DNA from: Corynebacterium sp.
Lineage (GTDB): Bacteria > Actinomycetota > Actinomycetes > Mycobacteriales > Mycobacteriaceae
DNA: 64,000 bases
Direction: 5' to 3'
Assembly: GCF_030532965.1 (NCBI RefSeq)
Contig: NZ_JAUNKC010000008.1
Location: forward strand, 1-64,000
The notes beneath the pieces are model-generated. The model worked only from the letters and a program-made list of their open reading frames with translations, made no database searches and was not told where the DNA came from. Each line of letters opens with the position of its first letter. Within the stretch, counting starts at the first letter, position 1. A program made the position numbers and the translations under genes. Positions 27,263 to 37,091 of the stretch are shown piece by piece.

Positions 27263-28054
27263 TTACTCCAGTGCCTGTGCTAAGTAAGGCAAGGCTGGGG
27301 GAGTACCACCAAACTCCGGGCAAAGACTCTGGTGCGGACACCAACCACACAGCTTCGACTTTTTCGTTCTGAAATGTCCACTATCGATGTCCATGAGAAT
27401 TTTCGACCACAATTCAGCCAAATCGCGTTCAAAGAACTCCAGTTCCTCTTTGCTCGGGGTCAGGAAGAGGGAATCGGCCACCTTTAAATACATCAAACGT
27501 AATTGGTGCGGTATCACCCCATGAATACGCCACCATGCCAACGCATAAAATCGCATCTGAAACTGCGCCTGGGCGCTGTACTGGGGAAGTGGTTTCTTCC
27601 CGGTTTTATAATCTACAACCCTAATTTCACCGGTAGGGGCGATGTCCACCCGGTCGATAAACCCTCGCACCGGCACACCATTCGGCAAGGTAGTGTCAAT
27701 GAACATTTCACATGCGTGGGCATCGAAACCTTGCGGGTTTTCCATCTCAAAATATCCACGTAACAGTGTGCGGCATTCCACCAAAAACTCCAACACGTCC
27801 GGAACTAATTCAGTTAATTCTGGATCCTTCTCGCACATCAGCGCCCAATTGGGTTTCAGACGTTTAACGGCAGCTGGATAGGTTCGATCTCCACGTGACC
27901 ACCCATGCATGTCCTCTAAACAGGCATGAACCAAGGTTCCTTTCACCTGCGCAACCGTTTTAGGTTCCGGCAATTTGTCAATTGCCCGAAACCGATACAA
28001 AAGTGGGCATTGTTGATAATCACTGGCGCGGGACGGAGATAAAGCTAGTTTCAC
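27263..28054 (-). CDS. RecB-family exonuclease, PD-(D/E)XK fold
   Basis: About 263 residues. It opens with LALSPSRASDYQQCPLLYRF, the motif typical of RecB/Cas4-type nucleases with the first iron-sulfur Cys. It continues with GTLVHACLEDM (~43), the nuclease core GFIDRVDI and IRVVDYKTGKKP (~147; catalytic D and K), QMRFYALAW, and a C-terminal Cys cluster CGWCPHQSLCPEF. The four Cys suggest a 4Fe-4S cluster. Rv2119 occupies a comparable place near trmI. GTG 28054 has AAGGTGGG upstream; the longer frame from 28105 overlaps the divergent aminopeptidase gene. Likely DNA repair; the partner is unknown. Confidence 0.88.
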   Translation of the reverse strand: MKLALSPSRASDYQQCPLLYRFRAIDKLPEPKTVAQVKGTLVHACLEDMHGWSRGDRTYPAAVKRLKPNWALMCEKDPELTELVPDVLEFLVECRTLLRGYFEMENPQGFDAHACEMFIDTTLPNGVPVRGFIDRVDIAPTGEIRVVDYKTGKKPLPQYSAQAQFQMRFYALAWWRIHGVIPHQLRLMYLKVADSLFLTPSKEELEFFERDLAELWSKILMDIDSGHFRTKKSKLCGWCPHQSLCPEFGGTPPALPYLAQALE

Positions 28055-28088
28055 ATCAACCCACCTTATCGGAATACACTTATGAATC

Positions 28089-29354
28089 ATGATTTGGGAT
28101 TTCATCAGTTACATTGCAGCAAGCCCCAGTTCCTTTCACGCCGCTGACCAGGGTGCCGCACTTCTCAGCGCCGCTGGGTTTAGCCCAGTGACAGAAACCG
28201 CCAAATGGAATGCCGAACCAGGCGGCCATTACATGGTCCGAGACGGGGCGCTCATGGCGTGGTTCGTTCCCGAAACAGCTGGCCCGAAATCCGGGTTTCG
28301 GATCATTGGTGCTCATACCGATTCACCTGGCTTCAAACTGAAATTCAACGGTAATTCCACATCCTTCGGCTTCAACCAAGCAAACGTCGAAGTATACGGT
28401 GGGCCGATCATCCCAAGCTGGTTCGACCGGGAACTAGTACTCGCCGGGCAGGTGTATATGGCTGATGGGTCGACCAAACTGGTCGCAACACCACCGCTGT
28501 TGCGTATCCCGCATCTTGCCATCCACCTCGATCGCAGCGCCAATGATTCGTTTAGCCCCGACCGACAACGCCACCTCATGCCAATCTTCGGCGTCGACCC
28601 AACGATCAACCTCATGGACATCATTGCCGACGCCGCGGGGGTCGCACCAGATCAGATCCTCAGCCACGATCTCATCACCGCAGATGCCCAACCCGGGGAA
28701 TGTTTTGGTGTCGAGTCACAACTAGTCGCTGCGGGGCGCTTAGATAACCTCAGCTCAGTTTTCGCAGGAATCACGGCACTTATCAATGCCGCACAGAACA
28801 TCATCGTAGACGGTGGTGGCAGCGAGGATGTGCTCGTGTTGGCCTGCTTCGACCACGAAGAAGTCGGATCACAATCAGTAACCGGCGCAGGGGGCCCGAT
28901 ACTAGAAGACGTACTCCAACGAACAGCCATCCAGCTGGGTGCTTCCCCTGAAGAGTACAAACAAATGCTCCGGCGCTCAAGCTGCGTATCAGCTGATGCC
29001 GCACACTCCATCCACCCTAATTATCCGTCCCAACACGACCACGATAATTTCCCAGTCTTAGGTAACGGCCCCGTACTCAAAATCAACGCCAATCAAAGGT
29101 ACGCCTCCACCGCAGTTACCCAAGGAATCTGGTTATCTGCCTGCCACAATGCCGGAATCACATCCCAAGTATTCGTCGGCAACAACACAGTGCCATGCGG
29201 ATCAACCATCGGGCCGATAACCGCAACCCGCCTCGGCATCCCCACCGTCGACGTCGGTATCCCTCTACTCAGCATGCACTCTGCCCGGGAACTATGCCAC
29301 GCAACAGACCTCGAGCAATTCACCAGTGCATTAACAACATTCCTCGTCAACTAA
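28089..29354 (+). CDS. apeB: M18 family aminopeptidase
   Basis: A 421-residue metalloaminopeptidase that trims N-terminal (often acidic) residues from peptides in the cytoplasm. Metal and catalytic motifs of the M18 family are visible: GAHTDSPGFKLK (~74-85), AAGRLDNLSS (~217), CFDHEEVGSQS (~254; catalytic Glu and metal Glu), and PLLSMHSARELCHATD (~395; last metal His). The gene diverges from the RecB-like nuclease and starts at ATG 28089. A hairpin CGCCCA/TGGGCG lies just after its stop, without a T-run. Confidence 0.92.
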   Translation: MIWDFISYIAASPSSFHAADQGAALLSAAGFSPVTETAKWNAEPGGHYMVRDGALMAWFVPETAGPKSGFRIIGAHTDSPGFKLKFNGNSTSFGFNQANVEVYGGPIIPSWFDRELVLAGQVYMADGSTKLVATPPLLRIPHLAIHLDRSANDSFSPDRQRHLMPIFGVDPTINLMDIIADAAGVAPDQILSHDLITADAQPGECFGVESQLVAAGRLDNLSSVFAGITALINAAQNIIVDGGGSEDVLVLACFDHEEVGSQSVTGAGGPILEDVLQRTAIQLGASPEEYKQMLRRSSCVSADAAHSIHPNYPSQHDHDNFPVLGNGPVLKINANQRYASTAVTQGIWLSACHNAGITSQVFVGNNTVPCGSTIGPITATRLGIPTVDVGIPLLSMHSARELCHATDLEQFTSALTTFLVN

Positions 29355-29458
29355 TCAGATCGCCCAAATGGGTGGGCGTCACGCAACAGCTCACCCCAAA
29401 ACGAACCAACTCAACCAAAAGCACCACTTTAAAAACCTTTCTGGTAGGTTAAACGCTC

Positions 29459-30295
29459 ATGGCATATTCAGGACCTTTTCAACCCGGTGACCGGGTACAA
29501 CTAACCGACCCAAAACGACGGCATTCCACCATCATCTTGGAAAAAGACGGCCAGTTCTTCACCCACAAAGGCGTGATCAAACACAACGACATCATCGGCT
29601 CCGATGAAGGAAGCGTCGTCAAAAGCGAACAAGGAACTGAATACCTCTGCTTCCGCCACCTCATGGTCGACCATGTACTCTCCATGCCGCGCGGCGCAGC
29701 CGTCATCTACCCGAAAGACTCCGCCCAAATACTCGTCGAAGGCGATATCTTTCCCGGCGCACGCGTCCTCGAAGCAGGCGCCGGATCCGGCGCACTGTCT
29801 ATGGCGCTACTGCGAGCAGTCGGCGACAAAGGCGAAGTCATATCCTACGAAATTAGACAAGACCACCTGGAATACGCCGAAAACAACGTTGACGAATACT
29901 TCGGTGGCCGCCCGCACAATTGGAACCCCCGCCTCGGCGACCTCAAAGAAGTCACCCTCGACGATATCGGCGGCCCCGTCGACCGAATCATCCTGGACAT
30001 GCTAGAACCCTGGGAATGCCTGGAAGTCGCAAAAAACCTCCTACTACCAGGTGGCGTCTTCATGACCTACGTGGCCACCGTGCCGCAACTAATGAAAGTC
30101 ATGGAAGGCATTCGAGAACAACAATGCTTTACCGAACCCCGCGCCTGGGAATCCCTGGTTCGAGACTGGCGAGTTGAAGGACTAGCCACCCGACCAGAAC
30201 ACCGCATGAACGCCCACACCGCATTTCTGGTATGGACCCGCCGACTAGCAGACGGAGTAACCCCACCAAGACCACAACGCCGCGCACGCAAATAG
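29459..30295 (+). CDS. trmI: tRNA (adenine-58-N1)-methyltransferase
   Basis: TrmI methylates A58 in the T-loop of tRNAs, using SAM. The 278-residue product has an N-terminal beta domain, then the SAM motif RVLEAGAGSGALSMALLRAV (~102-121), EIRQDHLEYAENN (~132) and the catalytic region DRIILDMLEPWE (~174). The C-terminal RRARK is basic. trmI directly before arc is the standard actinobacterial order (Rv2118c near mpa). Confidence 0.94.
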   Translation: MAYSGPFQPGDRVQLTDPKRRHSTIILEKDGQFFTHKGVIKHNDIIGSDEGSVVKSEQGTEYLCFRHLMVDHVLSMPRGAAVIYPKDSAQILVEGDIFPGARVLEAGAGSGALSMALLRAVGDKGEVISYEIRQDHLEYAENNVDEYFGGRPHNWNPRLGDLKEVTLDDIGGPVDRIILDMLEPWECLEVAKNLLLPGGVFMTYVATVPQLMKVMEGIREQQCFTEPRAWESLVRDWRVEGLATRPEHRMNAHTAFLVWTRRLADGVTPPRPQRRARK

Positions 30296-30380
30296 CGTTT
30301 GCGACAATGGTTGCACAGTTTCATAAGGAACTACCGGCAAATTGAACACTTTTTAGGTGTTCATTAGTAATGTTGTGGGC

Positions 30381-31925
30381 ATGCATCCTTCTGATACTGC
30401 GCAACCATCTCAAGCACATTCGGAATTGATTGAGCGCAACGCCAAACTGGTGGAGTTACTGCAATCCTCCCGAACAAAGCTTCAGGTTTTGCACCAGCAA
30501 TTAGAAGAAATGGCAGCCCCGCCATCAACATACGGCACCTTCCTAGAATTCTCGCCAACCACCAACCCCGACGCGCCGGGGGAATCCATCAAAAGCGCAG
30601 AAGTGTTTACCGCTAATCGACGCATGCGGTTAATGATCTCACCGCTCGTAGACCCAGCATCGCTTGTACCCGGGGTTCAAGTTCGACTTGGCGAAGCCAA
30701 CCATATCGTCGAAGCATGTGGCTTCAGCACAACCGGCGAATTAGCCGTACTGGTGGAAATGATCGGCACAGACCGGGCCTTGGTGGCCGACCATAATGGC
30801 GAGGAACGAATCGCCAAACTCGCGGCACCACTGATAACCGGCCACCGTAAAATCCCTCGCGCCGGCGACACAGTATTGATCGACGCCAAAGCTGGCTATG
30901 TATTTGAGGTAATACCTAAAACCGAAGTATCCCGACTAGCATTAGAAGAGATTCCACACGTCACCTACGCAGATATCGGCGGACTCGATAGCCAGATCGA
31001 ACAAATTCAGGACGCGGTAGAACTTCCGTTCGCCTACCCAGATCTATACCGCAGCTATGACCTCCATCCGCCCAAAGGAGTTCTGCTCTATGGCCCACCC
31101 GGCTGCGGAAAAACACTGATCGCCAAGGCAGTAGCAAACTCCTTGTCACGCAGAATCGGCGACGGCTCAGCCAGCTATTTCATCAATGTCAAGGGCCCAG
31201 AACTGTTAAATAAGTTCGTAGGGGAAACCGAACGCCGCATTCGCCTCATCTTCGAACGAGCACGAGAACTAGCCGAAGACGGCCGCCCCGTCATCGTGTT
31301 CTTCGACGAAATGGAATCCATCTTCAGAACCAGGGGATCAGGCGTCTCCTCCGACATGGAAACCACCGTAGTGCCACAGTTACTTACCGAACTCGACGGC
31401 GTAGAATCCCTAAGCAACGTCATCGTCATCGGTGCAACAAACCGGGAAGAGCTCATCGATCCAGCCATCCTGCGCCCTGGCAGACTAGACGTAAAAATCC
31501 GGGTAGAACGACCAACCAAAGAAAACGCACGCGACATCTTCACCCGACATCTCACCGCAAACGTCCCACTAGCCGAAGACGTCGATACCCTCATAACCGC
31601 AGCCGTTGACCACATGTTCGCACCCCGCCCCTACGTAGAACTAGGACTAGTCACCGGAGAAACCGAAATCATCCACTATCGCGACTTCGTCTCCGGCGCA
31701 ATGATCGCAAACGTCGTCGACCGCGCCAAAAAATACGCCATCAAAGCCCACCTCCAAGGCGACACACAAGGAATAACCGCACAACACCTCATCACCGCAA
31801 TCGACGCCGAAAACTGCGAAAGCGAAGACATGCCCAACACCGCAAACCCCGACGAGTGGTCCCGCATCTTAGGCCGCACCGGCGTTCGCGTAGCAGTCGC
31901 CCGCGTCATCGCAACCGGGAGTTAA
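30381..31925 (+). CDS. arc: ARC/Mpa AAA+ ATPase of the Pup system
   Basis: ARC (Mpa) is a ring ATPase that recognises Pup-tagged proteins and unfolds them. The 514-residue protein has an N-terminal coiled coil (~10-45; binds Pup), an OB domain pair, then the AAA+ domain with Walker A GPPGCGKT (~240), Walker [10 protein letters not shown] (~303), SRH-like [25 protein letters not shown] split across ~346-370. It ends ARVIATGS, without the GQYL-type tail that docks Mpa to the 20S proteasome, in keeping with the absence of proteasome genes here. ATG 30381 is preferred over upstream starts; no strong ribosome site is visible. Confidence 0.95.
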   Translation: MHPSDTAQPSQAHSELIERNAKLVELLQSSRTKLQVLHQQLEEMAAPPSTYGTFLEFSPTTNPDAPGESIKSAEVFTANRRMRLMISPLVDPASLVPGVQVRLGEANHIVEACGFSTTGELAVLVEMIGTDRALVADHNGEERIAKLAAPLITGHRKIPRAGDTVLIDAKAGYVFEVIPKTEVSRLALEEIPHVTYADIGGLDSQIEQIQDAVELPFAYPDLYRSYDLHPPKGVLLYGPPGCGKTLIAKAVANSLSRRIGDGSASYFINVKGPELLNKFVGETERRIRLIFERARELAEDGRPVIVFFDEMESIFRTRGSGVSSDMETTVVPQLLTELDGVESLSNVIVIGATNREELIDPAILRPGRLDVKIRVERPTKENARDIFTRHLTANVPLAEDVDTLITAAVDHMFAPRPYVELGLVTGETEIIHYRDFVSGAMIANVVDRAKKYAIKAHLQGDTQGITAQHLITAIDAENCESEDMPNTANPDEWSRILGRTGVRVAVARVIATGS

Positions 31926-31930
31926 CCACC

Positions 31931-33409
31931 ATGGCACGCATCATCGGCACCGAAACAGAATACGGAATCGCAACCCCAACCGACCCCACACTCTCACCCA
32001 TAATCACCTCAACACACGCAGTCGTCGCTTTCAGCCAAGGACAAGGCGCACGGTGGGACTTCTCCTCCGAACACCCACTGCGCGACAGCCGAGGATTCGA
32101 CCTCAAACGCCACCAAACCATTCCCGTCGTAGACCCCAATGCACTCGGAATCGCCAACGTCGTTCTAGAAAACGGCGGCCGATTCTACGTCGACCATGCA
32201 CACCCCGAATACTCAGCCCCAGAAACCACCACCCCCTGGGAAGCCATGCTCTACGACCTCGCAGGCGACGTCATCATGAACACCGCCGTCGCACGAGTAG
32301 CCGCCTTCAGCGCACGCAACCACTCCATCTTGGAACACCATCAGCCGTGCCCACCGCTGAAAATCTACAAAAACAACGTCGACGGTAAAGGCGCAAGCTA
32401 CGGCAGCCACGAAAACTACCTCTATTCCCGCGACACCGAATTCGACCGCCTCGCACAAGGACTCATCCCATTCTTTGTCGCCCGCCAAGTACTAACCGGA
32501 GCAGGGCGCGTAGGACTAGGAATGTTCGGCGAAAAACCCGGATTCCAAATCTCCCAACGTGCAGACTACATCGAACAAGAAATCTCACTAGAAACGACCC
32601 TCAACCGCGGAATCATCAACACCCGCGACGAACCCCACGCAGACGCAGAACGCTTCGGCAGACTCCACGTCATCATCGGTGACGCCAACATGTCACACAT
32701 CTCGACGCTACTCAAACTCGGAACAACATCACTCGTCATGGACGCTATCGAAGCCGGCGTCGACTTCAGTGACCTCAAACTCCTCGAACCAGTAGCCGAA
32801 CTAAAACGCGTATCCCGAGACACATCACTAACCCACAAACTCACACTCGTCGACGGGCGCCAACTCACCGCACTCGAACTACTACGCGAATACCACAACC
32901 GAGTCGAAGCCGACGAAACCGTCCACCCACTATGGGTAGAAACCATAGAAAAACTCCACACCGGCGGACCACAAGCCTGCGCAGACACCCTAGACTGGTG
33001 CGCCAAATGGGCACTGATCTCCTCATACACCAACCGAGGCATCGACATCACAGACGCCAAACTCAAACTCATCGACCTGCAATACGCAGACATCGACCCG
33101 TCGAAAAGCCTGTACCATGCATTAGTACGAAACTCAGCAATGCAAACACTCGTAACCACAGACATGATCGAACACGCAGCATGGCATCCACCAACAGACA
33201 CCCGCGCCTACCTCCGCGGCGAACTAATTAAACGCGTGTCCCACCTAATCGACTCCGCAAGCTGGGAAGTAATGTCAATCTTCGGCCAACGAATCTTCAT
33301 GCCAGAAGTCACAACCCACACCAAGGAGCACACCGAAGCTTCATTGAGTATCCTGCCTAACATAACCGAATTTCTAGCCGACATGCGCGCGAAAGGACTC
33401 ATGGAATAA
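31931..33409 (+). CDS. dop: Deamidase/depupylase Dop
   Basis: Dop converts the C-terminal Gln of Pup to Glu and also removes Pup from proteins. It is related to glutamine synthetase. The 492-residue protein begins MARIIGTETEYGIATP with the metal-binding Glu pair; the ~36-residue loop after residue 35 distinguishes Dop from PafA, and GGRFYVDHAHPEYS (~80-93) holds the catalytic Asp. INTRDEPHADAERFGRLHVI (~230) is the shared nucleotide site. GGGAG lies nine bases before ATG 31931. It sits between arc and pup. Coding-strand A and C are unusually high here (33061-33120: A19, C21, G10, T10). Confidence 0.96.
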   Translation: MARIIGTETEYGIATPTDPTLSPIITSTHAVVAFSQGQGARWDFSSEHPLRDSRGFDLKRHQTIPVVDPNALGIANVVLENGGRFYVDHAHPEYSAPETTTPWEAMLYDLAGDVIMNTAVARVAAFSARNHSILEHHQPCPPLKIYKNNVDGKGASYGSHENYLYSRDTEFDRLAQGLIPFFVARQVLTGAGRVGLGMFGEKPGFQISQRADYIEQEISLETTLNRGIINTRDEPHADAERFGRLHVIIGDANMSHISTLLKLGTTSLVMDAIEAGVDFSDLKLLEPVAELKRVSRDTSLTHKLTLVDGRQLTALELLREYHNRVEADETVHPLWVETIEKLHTGGPQACADTLDWCAKWALISSYTNRGIDITDAKLKLIDLQYADIDPSKSLYHALVRNSAMQTLVTTDMIEHAAWHPPTDTRAYLRGELIKRVSHLIDSASWEVMSIFGQRIFMPEVTTHTKEHTEASLSILPNITEFLADMRAKGLME

Positions 33410-33595
33410 ATGTCCCAAAAATTCACGACCAGCAGCGGAAAACCCGACGACGACACAGACACAGACACCACCGCATCAGGCCAAGTGCACTTCAACACCC
33501 AAGGAGTCGACGACCTCCTCGACGAAATCGACAGCCTACTAGAAACAAACGCCGAAGAATTCGTTCGCTCCTACGTACAGAAAGGCGGCCAGTAA
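33410..33595 (+). CDS. pup: Prokaryotic ubiquitin-like protein Pup
   Basis: Pup is a 61-residue, mostly disordered tag attached to lysines of target proteins. The N-terminus is hydrophilic and Asp/Thr-rich; the helical region DDLLDEIDSLLETNAEEFV (~34-52) binds ARC; the end is YVQKGGQ. Because the last residue is Gln, Dop must deamidate it before PafA can ligate it. The ATG directly follows the dop stop and pafA begins five bases after the pup stop. Proteasome genes prcB and prcA, found between pup and pafA in mycobacteria, are absent. Confidence 0.97.
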   Translation: MSQKFTTSSGKPDDDTDTDTTASGQVHFNTQGVDDLLDEIDSLLETNAEEFVRSYVQKGGQ

Positions 33596-33600
33596 CTTCC

Positions 33601-35085
33601 GTGGAAGTATTTACCCGCCGAATCATGGGCATTGAGACCGAATACGGCATCACCTGCGTCACCGACGACGGAAGCCGAAAACTCAGCGCCGACGAAATCG
33701 CCAGATTCATGTTCCGACCAGTAGTCGAAAAGTGGTCAAGCTCCAACATCTTCATCCCCAACGCTTCTCGCCTATACCTCGACGTCGGATCGCACCCAGA
33801 AATCGCCACCGCAGAATGCGACAGCATAGCCCAGCTCGTGGCATACGACCGCGCCGGGGACATTATTGTCGACCGGTTGGCACGCCAGGCGGAACAGCAA
33901 TTGGCGGCCGATGGGATTTCCGGGGACGTGTACCTGTTTAAAAATAACCTTGATTCGGCGGGCAATTCGTATGGCTGCCACGAAAATTACCTGGTAGCCC
34001 GGGAGGTCGTTCTGCGGGCGTTAGGGAAGCAATTGCTGCCATTCCTGATTACCCGGCAGCTTATTTGCGGGGCGGGCACCATCAAAGATGGCGCGTATCA
34101 TCTGTCCCAGCGTGCGGATCATGTGTGGGAAGGGGTTTCTAGTGCGACCACCCGCTCGCGACCGATCATTAATACACGAGATGAACCGCACGCAGATTCT
34201 CATCGGTTCCGCAGGCTCCACGTCATTGTTGGAGATTCCAACCTCGCGGAACCGACCACTGCGGTGAAAATAGGGGCAACTCTTCTGGTTTTAGAGATGA
34301 TCGAAGCGGGTTTCGATCTGCCAAGTTTCGAGCTAGCAAACGAAATTGCCGCCATTAAAGACATCTCGGCAGACCTCAGCGGTGCCACCGAAGTGCCGCT
34401 GGTGAAGCCGCAATCAGATCGTAATTCTTCGGCGCATCCGGCAAGCGGCGCGGCGGCGCACCCAACTGCCTTGGAAATCCAACAGGAATATTGCGACGCT
34501 GCACACCGGTGGTTAGAGGTGCGGGACAGCTATACCGAAAGCGAAACGGCTGTGACTGGAACCTCCACAGCAGAGTTCACCCGCGTTGTCGAGCTATGGC
34601 GACGCACACTTGAGGCGATTCGGACCGGGGATTATTCGTTGATTTCTCGTGACATTGATTGGGCGATCAAGCTAACGTTGATGCGCCAATTCCAAGAGAA
34701 ACTCGGGATCGACCCTGATGATTTTTCCCACCCCAAGCTGCAATATATTGATCTTAAATATCATGATATCCGTGCCGGTAGGGGTCTATTTCCACAATTG
34801 GAAACCAGGGGAGTAGTCAATAGGTGGATCACCGACGACGCTATCAACGATGCAGTGGATAACCCGCCTGCGACCACCCGTGCGGCACTCCGCGGGAAGT
34901 TTCTTGCCGCGGCGGATGTGGTGGGGGCACCGTTTTCGGTCGATTGGATGCGGTTGAAGGTTAACCGGCCAGATCCACAAATCGTCGAGCTGAATAATCC
35001 ATTTCAGGCAGAGGATTGTCGGGTGGATGATCTAATTGATTACATGCGCTTGCATCAAGAAACGTATGTACAGCAGGAGGGCTGA
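33601..35085 (+). CDS. pafA: Pup ligase PafA
   Basis: PafA attaches the C-terminal Glu of Pup to substrate lysines with ATP. The 494-residue protein has RRIMGIETEYG (~6; metal site), SRLYLDVGSHPEIATAE (~56-72; catalytic Asp), SYGCHENYL, INTRDEPHADSHRFRRLHVI (~180-200) and the C-terminal winged domain. A polar stretch near residues ~265-285 (Ser, Ala, His, Pro-rich) looks like an inserted loop. GTG 33601 is the start. Within the gene, around 33,855, composition flips from A/C-rich to G/T-rich on the coding strand (34021-34080: A11, C16, G18, T15), suggesting a mosaic. Confidence 0.96.
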   Translation: MEVFTRRIMGIETEYGITCVTDDGSRKLSADEIARFMFRPVVEKWSSSNIFIPNASRLYLDVGSHPEIATAECDSIAQLVAYDRAGDIIVDRLARQAEQQLAADGISGDVYLFKNNLDSAGNSYGCHENYLVAREVVLRALGKQLLPFLITRQLICGAGTIKDGAYHLSQRADHVWEGVSSATTRSRPIINTRDEPHADSHRFRRLHVIVGDSNLAEPTTAVKIGATLLVLEMIEAGFDLPSFELANEIAAIKDISADLSGATEVPLVKPQSDRNSSAHPASGAAAHPTALEIQQEYCDAAHRWLEVRDSYTESETAVTGTSTAEFTRVVELWRRTLEAIRTGDYSLISRDIDWAIKLTLMRQFQEKLGIDPDDFSHPKLQYIDLKYHDIRAGRGLFPQLETRGVVNRWITDDAINDAVDNPPATTRAALRGKFLAAADVVGAPFSVDWMRLKVNRPDPQIVELNNPFQAEDCRVDDLIDYMRLHQETYVQQEG

Positions 35086-36098
35086 TGGCTAATCGTAATG
35101 ATGCGCAGTTAGAACGTGTCACCAATCTCACGTTTGCCTTTCTCTCGGCCGCCAAGTCCGGGACTGAACATGTGACATTCGACTATGTCTATAAAAATGT
35201 TCCGGGCTACAAGTTCGATGATAAAAAGAACCTCCGAAAAATCGATGCGGCGCACGTGATGTTTCAGCGCGATTGCCGCAATCTTATCCGTGCTGGGGTT
35301 CCGTTAGAGTCATTCAAACTCGGCAGCCAGATCGTGTGGCGGTTGCAGCCAGAAAATTATGAGCTGCCCGCGATTGAGTTCACCCCCGACGAAGTGACAG
35401 TGTTAGGGCTAGCCGGAAAAATGGGAACTGGGGACCAGCTCGCAGCTTTCTCCCGGTCGGGATGGACCAAGATCGCAGCTAGTGGCGTCGAATCCTCGCT
35501 TAGCCCGTCGGTGCCTTTTACACCGATAAACGACTGGAGTTCACTTCAGGCACAGGACTTGGATCTTATAACCGAAGCCTGTGCACACCGCAAACGACTG
35601 AGCTTCTACTACCAACGCACTTCCACCAGCGACTATGTCGAGCGGTGGATGGACCCGTGGGGGATTGTCAGCAATCGCGACCGATTGTACTTGGTGGGAT
35701 TCGACCTCGACCGGGGAGCACCCCGATGTTTTCGCATCACGCGTATTTCCGATCTCGCGTTTTTGTCCCCGAAACAAAACGACGAAGAAACATACGGCGG
35801 CTTTCACGAAATGGATCCTTCCGTTGACCTCCACGAACTGGTGTTGACGCAGTTGCGACACGGCAGGACGCTTGTCGACGCCACAATCCGCGCCTCTAAG
35901 GCACAAGCTGTGGCTATCCAACCTGGTGCAATAGAAATAGATTCCGAGCGTGGCCTTTACAAGCTTGTCGATATAGAAGCCGGTTGGTTGGTGCGGCAGG
36001 CAGCAGCTCTCGCGCCGGAGGTGGTTGTGGTTGAACCACAGGAAATTGTCGACAGCGTGGTGAAATTATTGCGAAAGGCAGCTGATGGCTCCGATTAA
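35085..36098 (+). CDS. pafB: WYL-domain transcription regulator PafB
   Basis: PafB, with PafC, activates the LexA/RecA-independent DNA-damage response in mycobacteria. This 337-residue protein has an N-terminal winged helix-turn-helix (~1-70) and a WYL domain (~165-245: RLSFYYQRT, RWMDPWGIVSNRDRLYLVGFD, FRITRI), which binds single-stranded nucleic acid in mycobacterial PafBC. It overlaps the pafA stop by one base and pafC by 14 bases, so the three are co-translated. The regulon in this organism is inferred by homology. Confidence 0.92.
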   Translation: MANRNDAQLERVTNLTFAFLSAAKSGTEHVTFDYVYKNVPGYKFDDKKNLRKIDAAHVMFQRDCRNLIRAGVPLESFKLGSQIVWRLQPENYELPAIEFTPDEVTVLGLAGKMGTGDQLAAFSRSGWTKIAASGVESSLSPSVPFTPINDWSSLQAQDLDLITEACAHRKRLSFYYQRTSTSDYVERWMDPWGIVSNRDRLYLVGFDLDRGAPRCFRITRISDLAFLSPKQNDEETYGGFHEMDPSVDLHELVLTQLRHGRTLVDATIRASKAQAVAIQPGAIEIDSERGLYKLVDIEAGWLVRQAAALAPEVVVVEPQEIVDSVVKLLRKAADGSD

Positions 36099-37059
36099 AA
36101 ACGAACGCATCGCTGATATGGTGCGAATGCTCAACCTGCTTCCGTATTTCGAGCGGCATCCTGGTCGTTCTATCATGGCTGCCGCCCAAGACCTCGGCTT
36201 AGATCCTGGAACCATTATGGAGGATCTCAATCGGCTATTTTGCTGTGGTCCTGGGGTCATGCCGGATGAATTGGTTGATTTGGAACACGGATTCGCAAGC
36301 GTGCAGGTTCTCGACAGCCAAGGAATGGATAAACCATTACGTCTCACTCGCACCGAGGCAGGCGCGTTACTTCTCGCCTTGGAATCTCTCGACGCTGTCC
36401 CAGGTCTTGTCGATAAAACGGCAGTCCGATCGACCGCTGCGAAGTTACGAGGGTTGATGGCTGATGAAGCACACGGTGTCTTCGACTCTCAGGCAGTTTC
36501 CGGCAGTGACGCGGAATCGGAGGGCGAGCGGGTCGTCGAAAAGCTCCGACAAGCCATGATTGAGAATAAAAAAGTATCCTTTGCTTATCTTTCACACGGC
36601 GTAAAACACAGCAAGGATCGGATCGTGTCGCCAGCCCGGTTGTTTTCCAACCAAGGGCACACCTATCTCAACGCTTTCGATCATTTAACAAACGAACATC
36701 GGGTTTTTCGCATCGATCGGATCCGGGAATTAACCATCACGTCGGAGTCAGCCCAACCCCAATTATCGAAACTTGATTTCGACCCGACAGACCCGTTTAA
36801 ACTCAACCACGCCACCGAACACGCAGAACTCAAGATTGCATCCGATTCAGCGTGGCTAGCTGACACCATCCCGTGCGAAGTTACGACTGTTACCGAGGAC
36901 GATTCCGTCATCGTTACGGTGCCGTTGGTGTCCCGGGAATGGTTGCTCACCTTCGCGCTTAGCAACGCAGATCGGGTAGAAGTTCATTCGCCGGAAGATA
37001 TAGCTGGTAGCGTGCGCGAAAGGGCTAAACTGGCACTTACCGCGTATGATCTTAGCTAA
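36085..37059 (+). CDS. pafC: WYL-domain transcription regulator PafC
   Basis: The 324-residue partner of PafB has the same design: an N-terminal helix-turn-helix (~1-60, MVRMLNLLPYFERHPG) and a WYL domain (~165-225: KKVSFAYLSHG, RIVSPARLFSNQGHTYLNAFD, HRVFRIDRIREL), then a C-terminal extension domain. It starts inside the end of pafB. In some actinobacteria pafB and pafC are fused, consistent with their acting as a heterodimer. tatA follows after 32 bases with its own ribosome site. Confidence 0.92.
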   Translation: MAPIKNERIADMVRMLNLLPYFERHPGRSIMAAAQDLGLDPGTIMEDLNRLFCCGPGVMPDELVDLEHGFASVQVLDSQGMDKPLRLTRTEAGALLLALESLDAVPGLVDKTAVRSTAAKLRGLMADEAHGVFDSQAVSGSDAESEGERVVEKLRQAMIENKKVSFAYLSHGVKHSKDRIVSPARLFSNQGHTYLNAFDHLTNEHRVFRIDRIRELTITSESAQPQLSKLDFDPTDPFKLNHATEHAELKIASDSAWLADTIPCEVTTVTEDDSVIVTVPLVSREWLLTFALSNADRVEVHSPEDIAGSVRERAKLALTAYDLS

Positions 37060-37091
37060 ATGCTTACACATAACCTCCTGAAAGGAATCTC

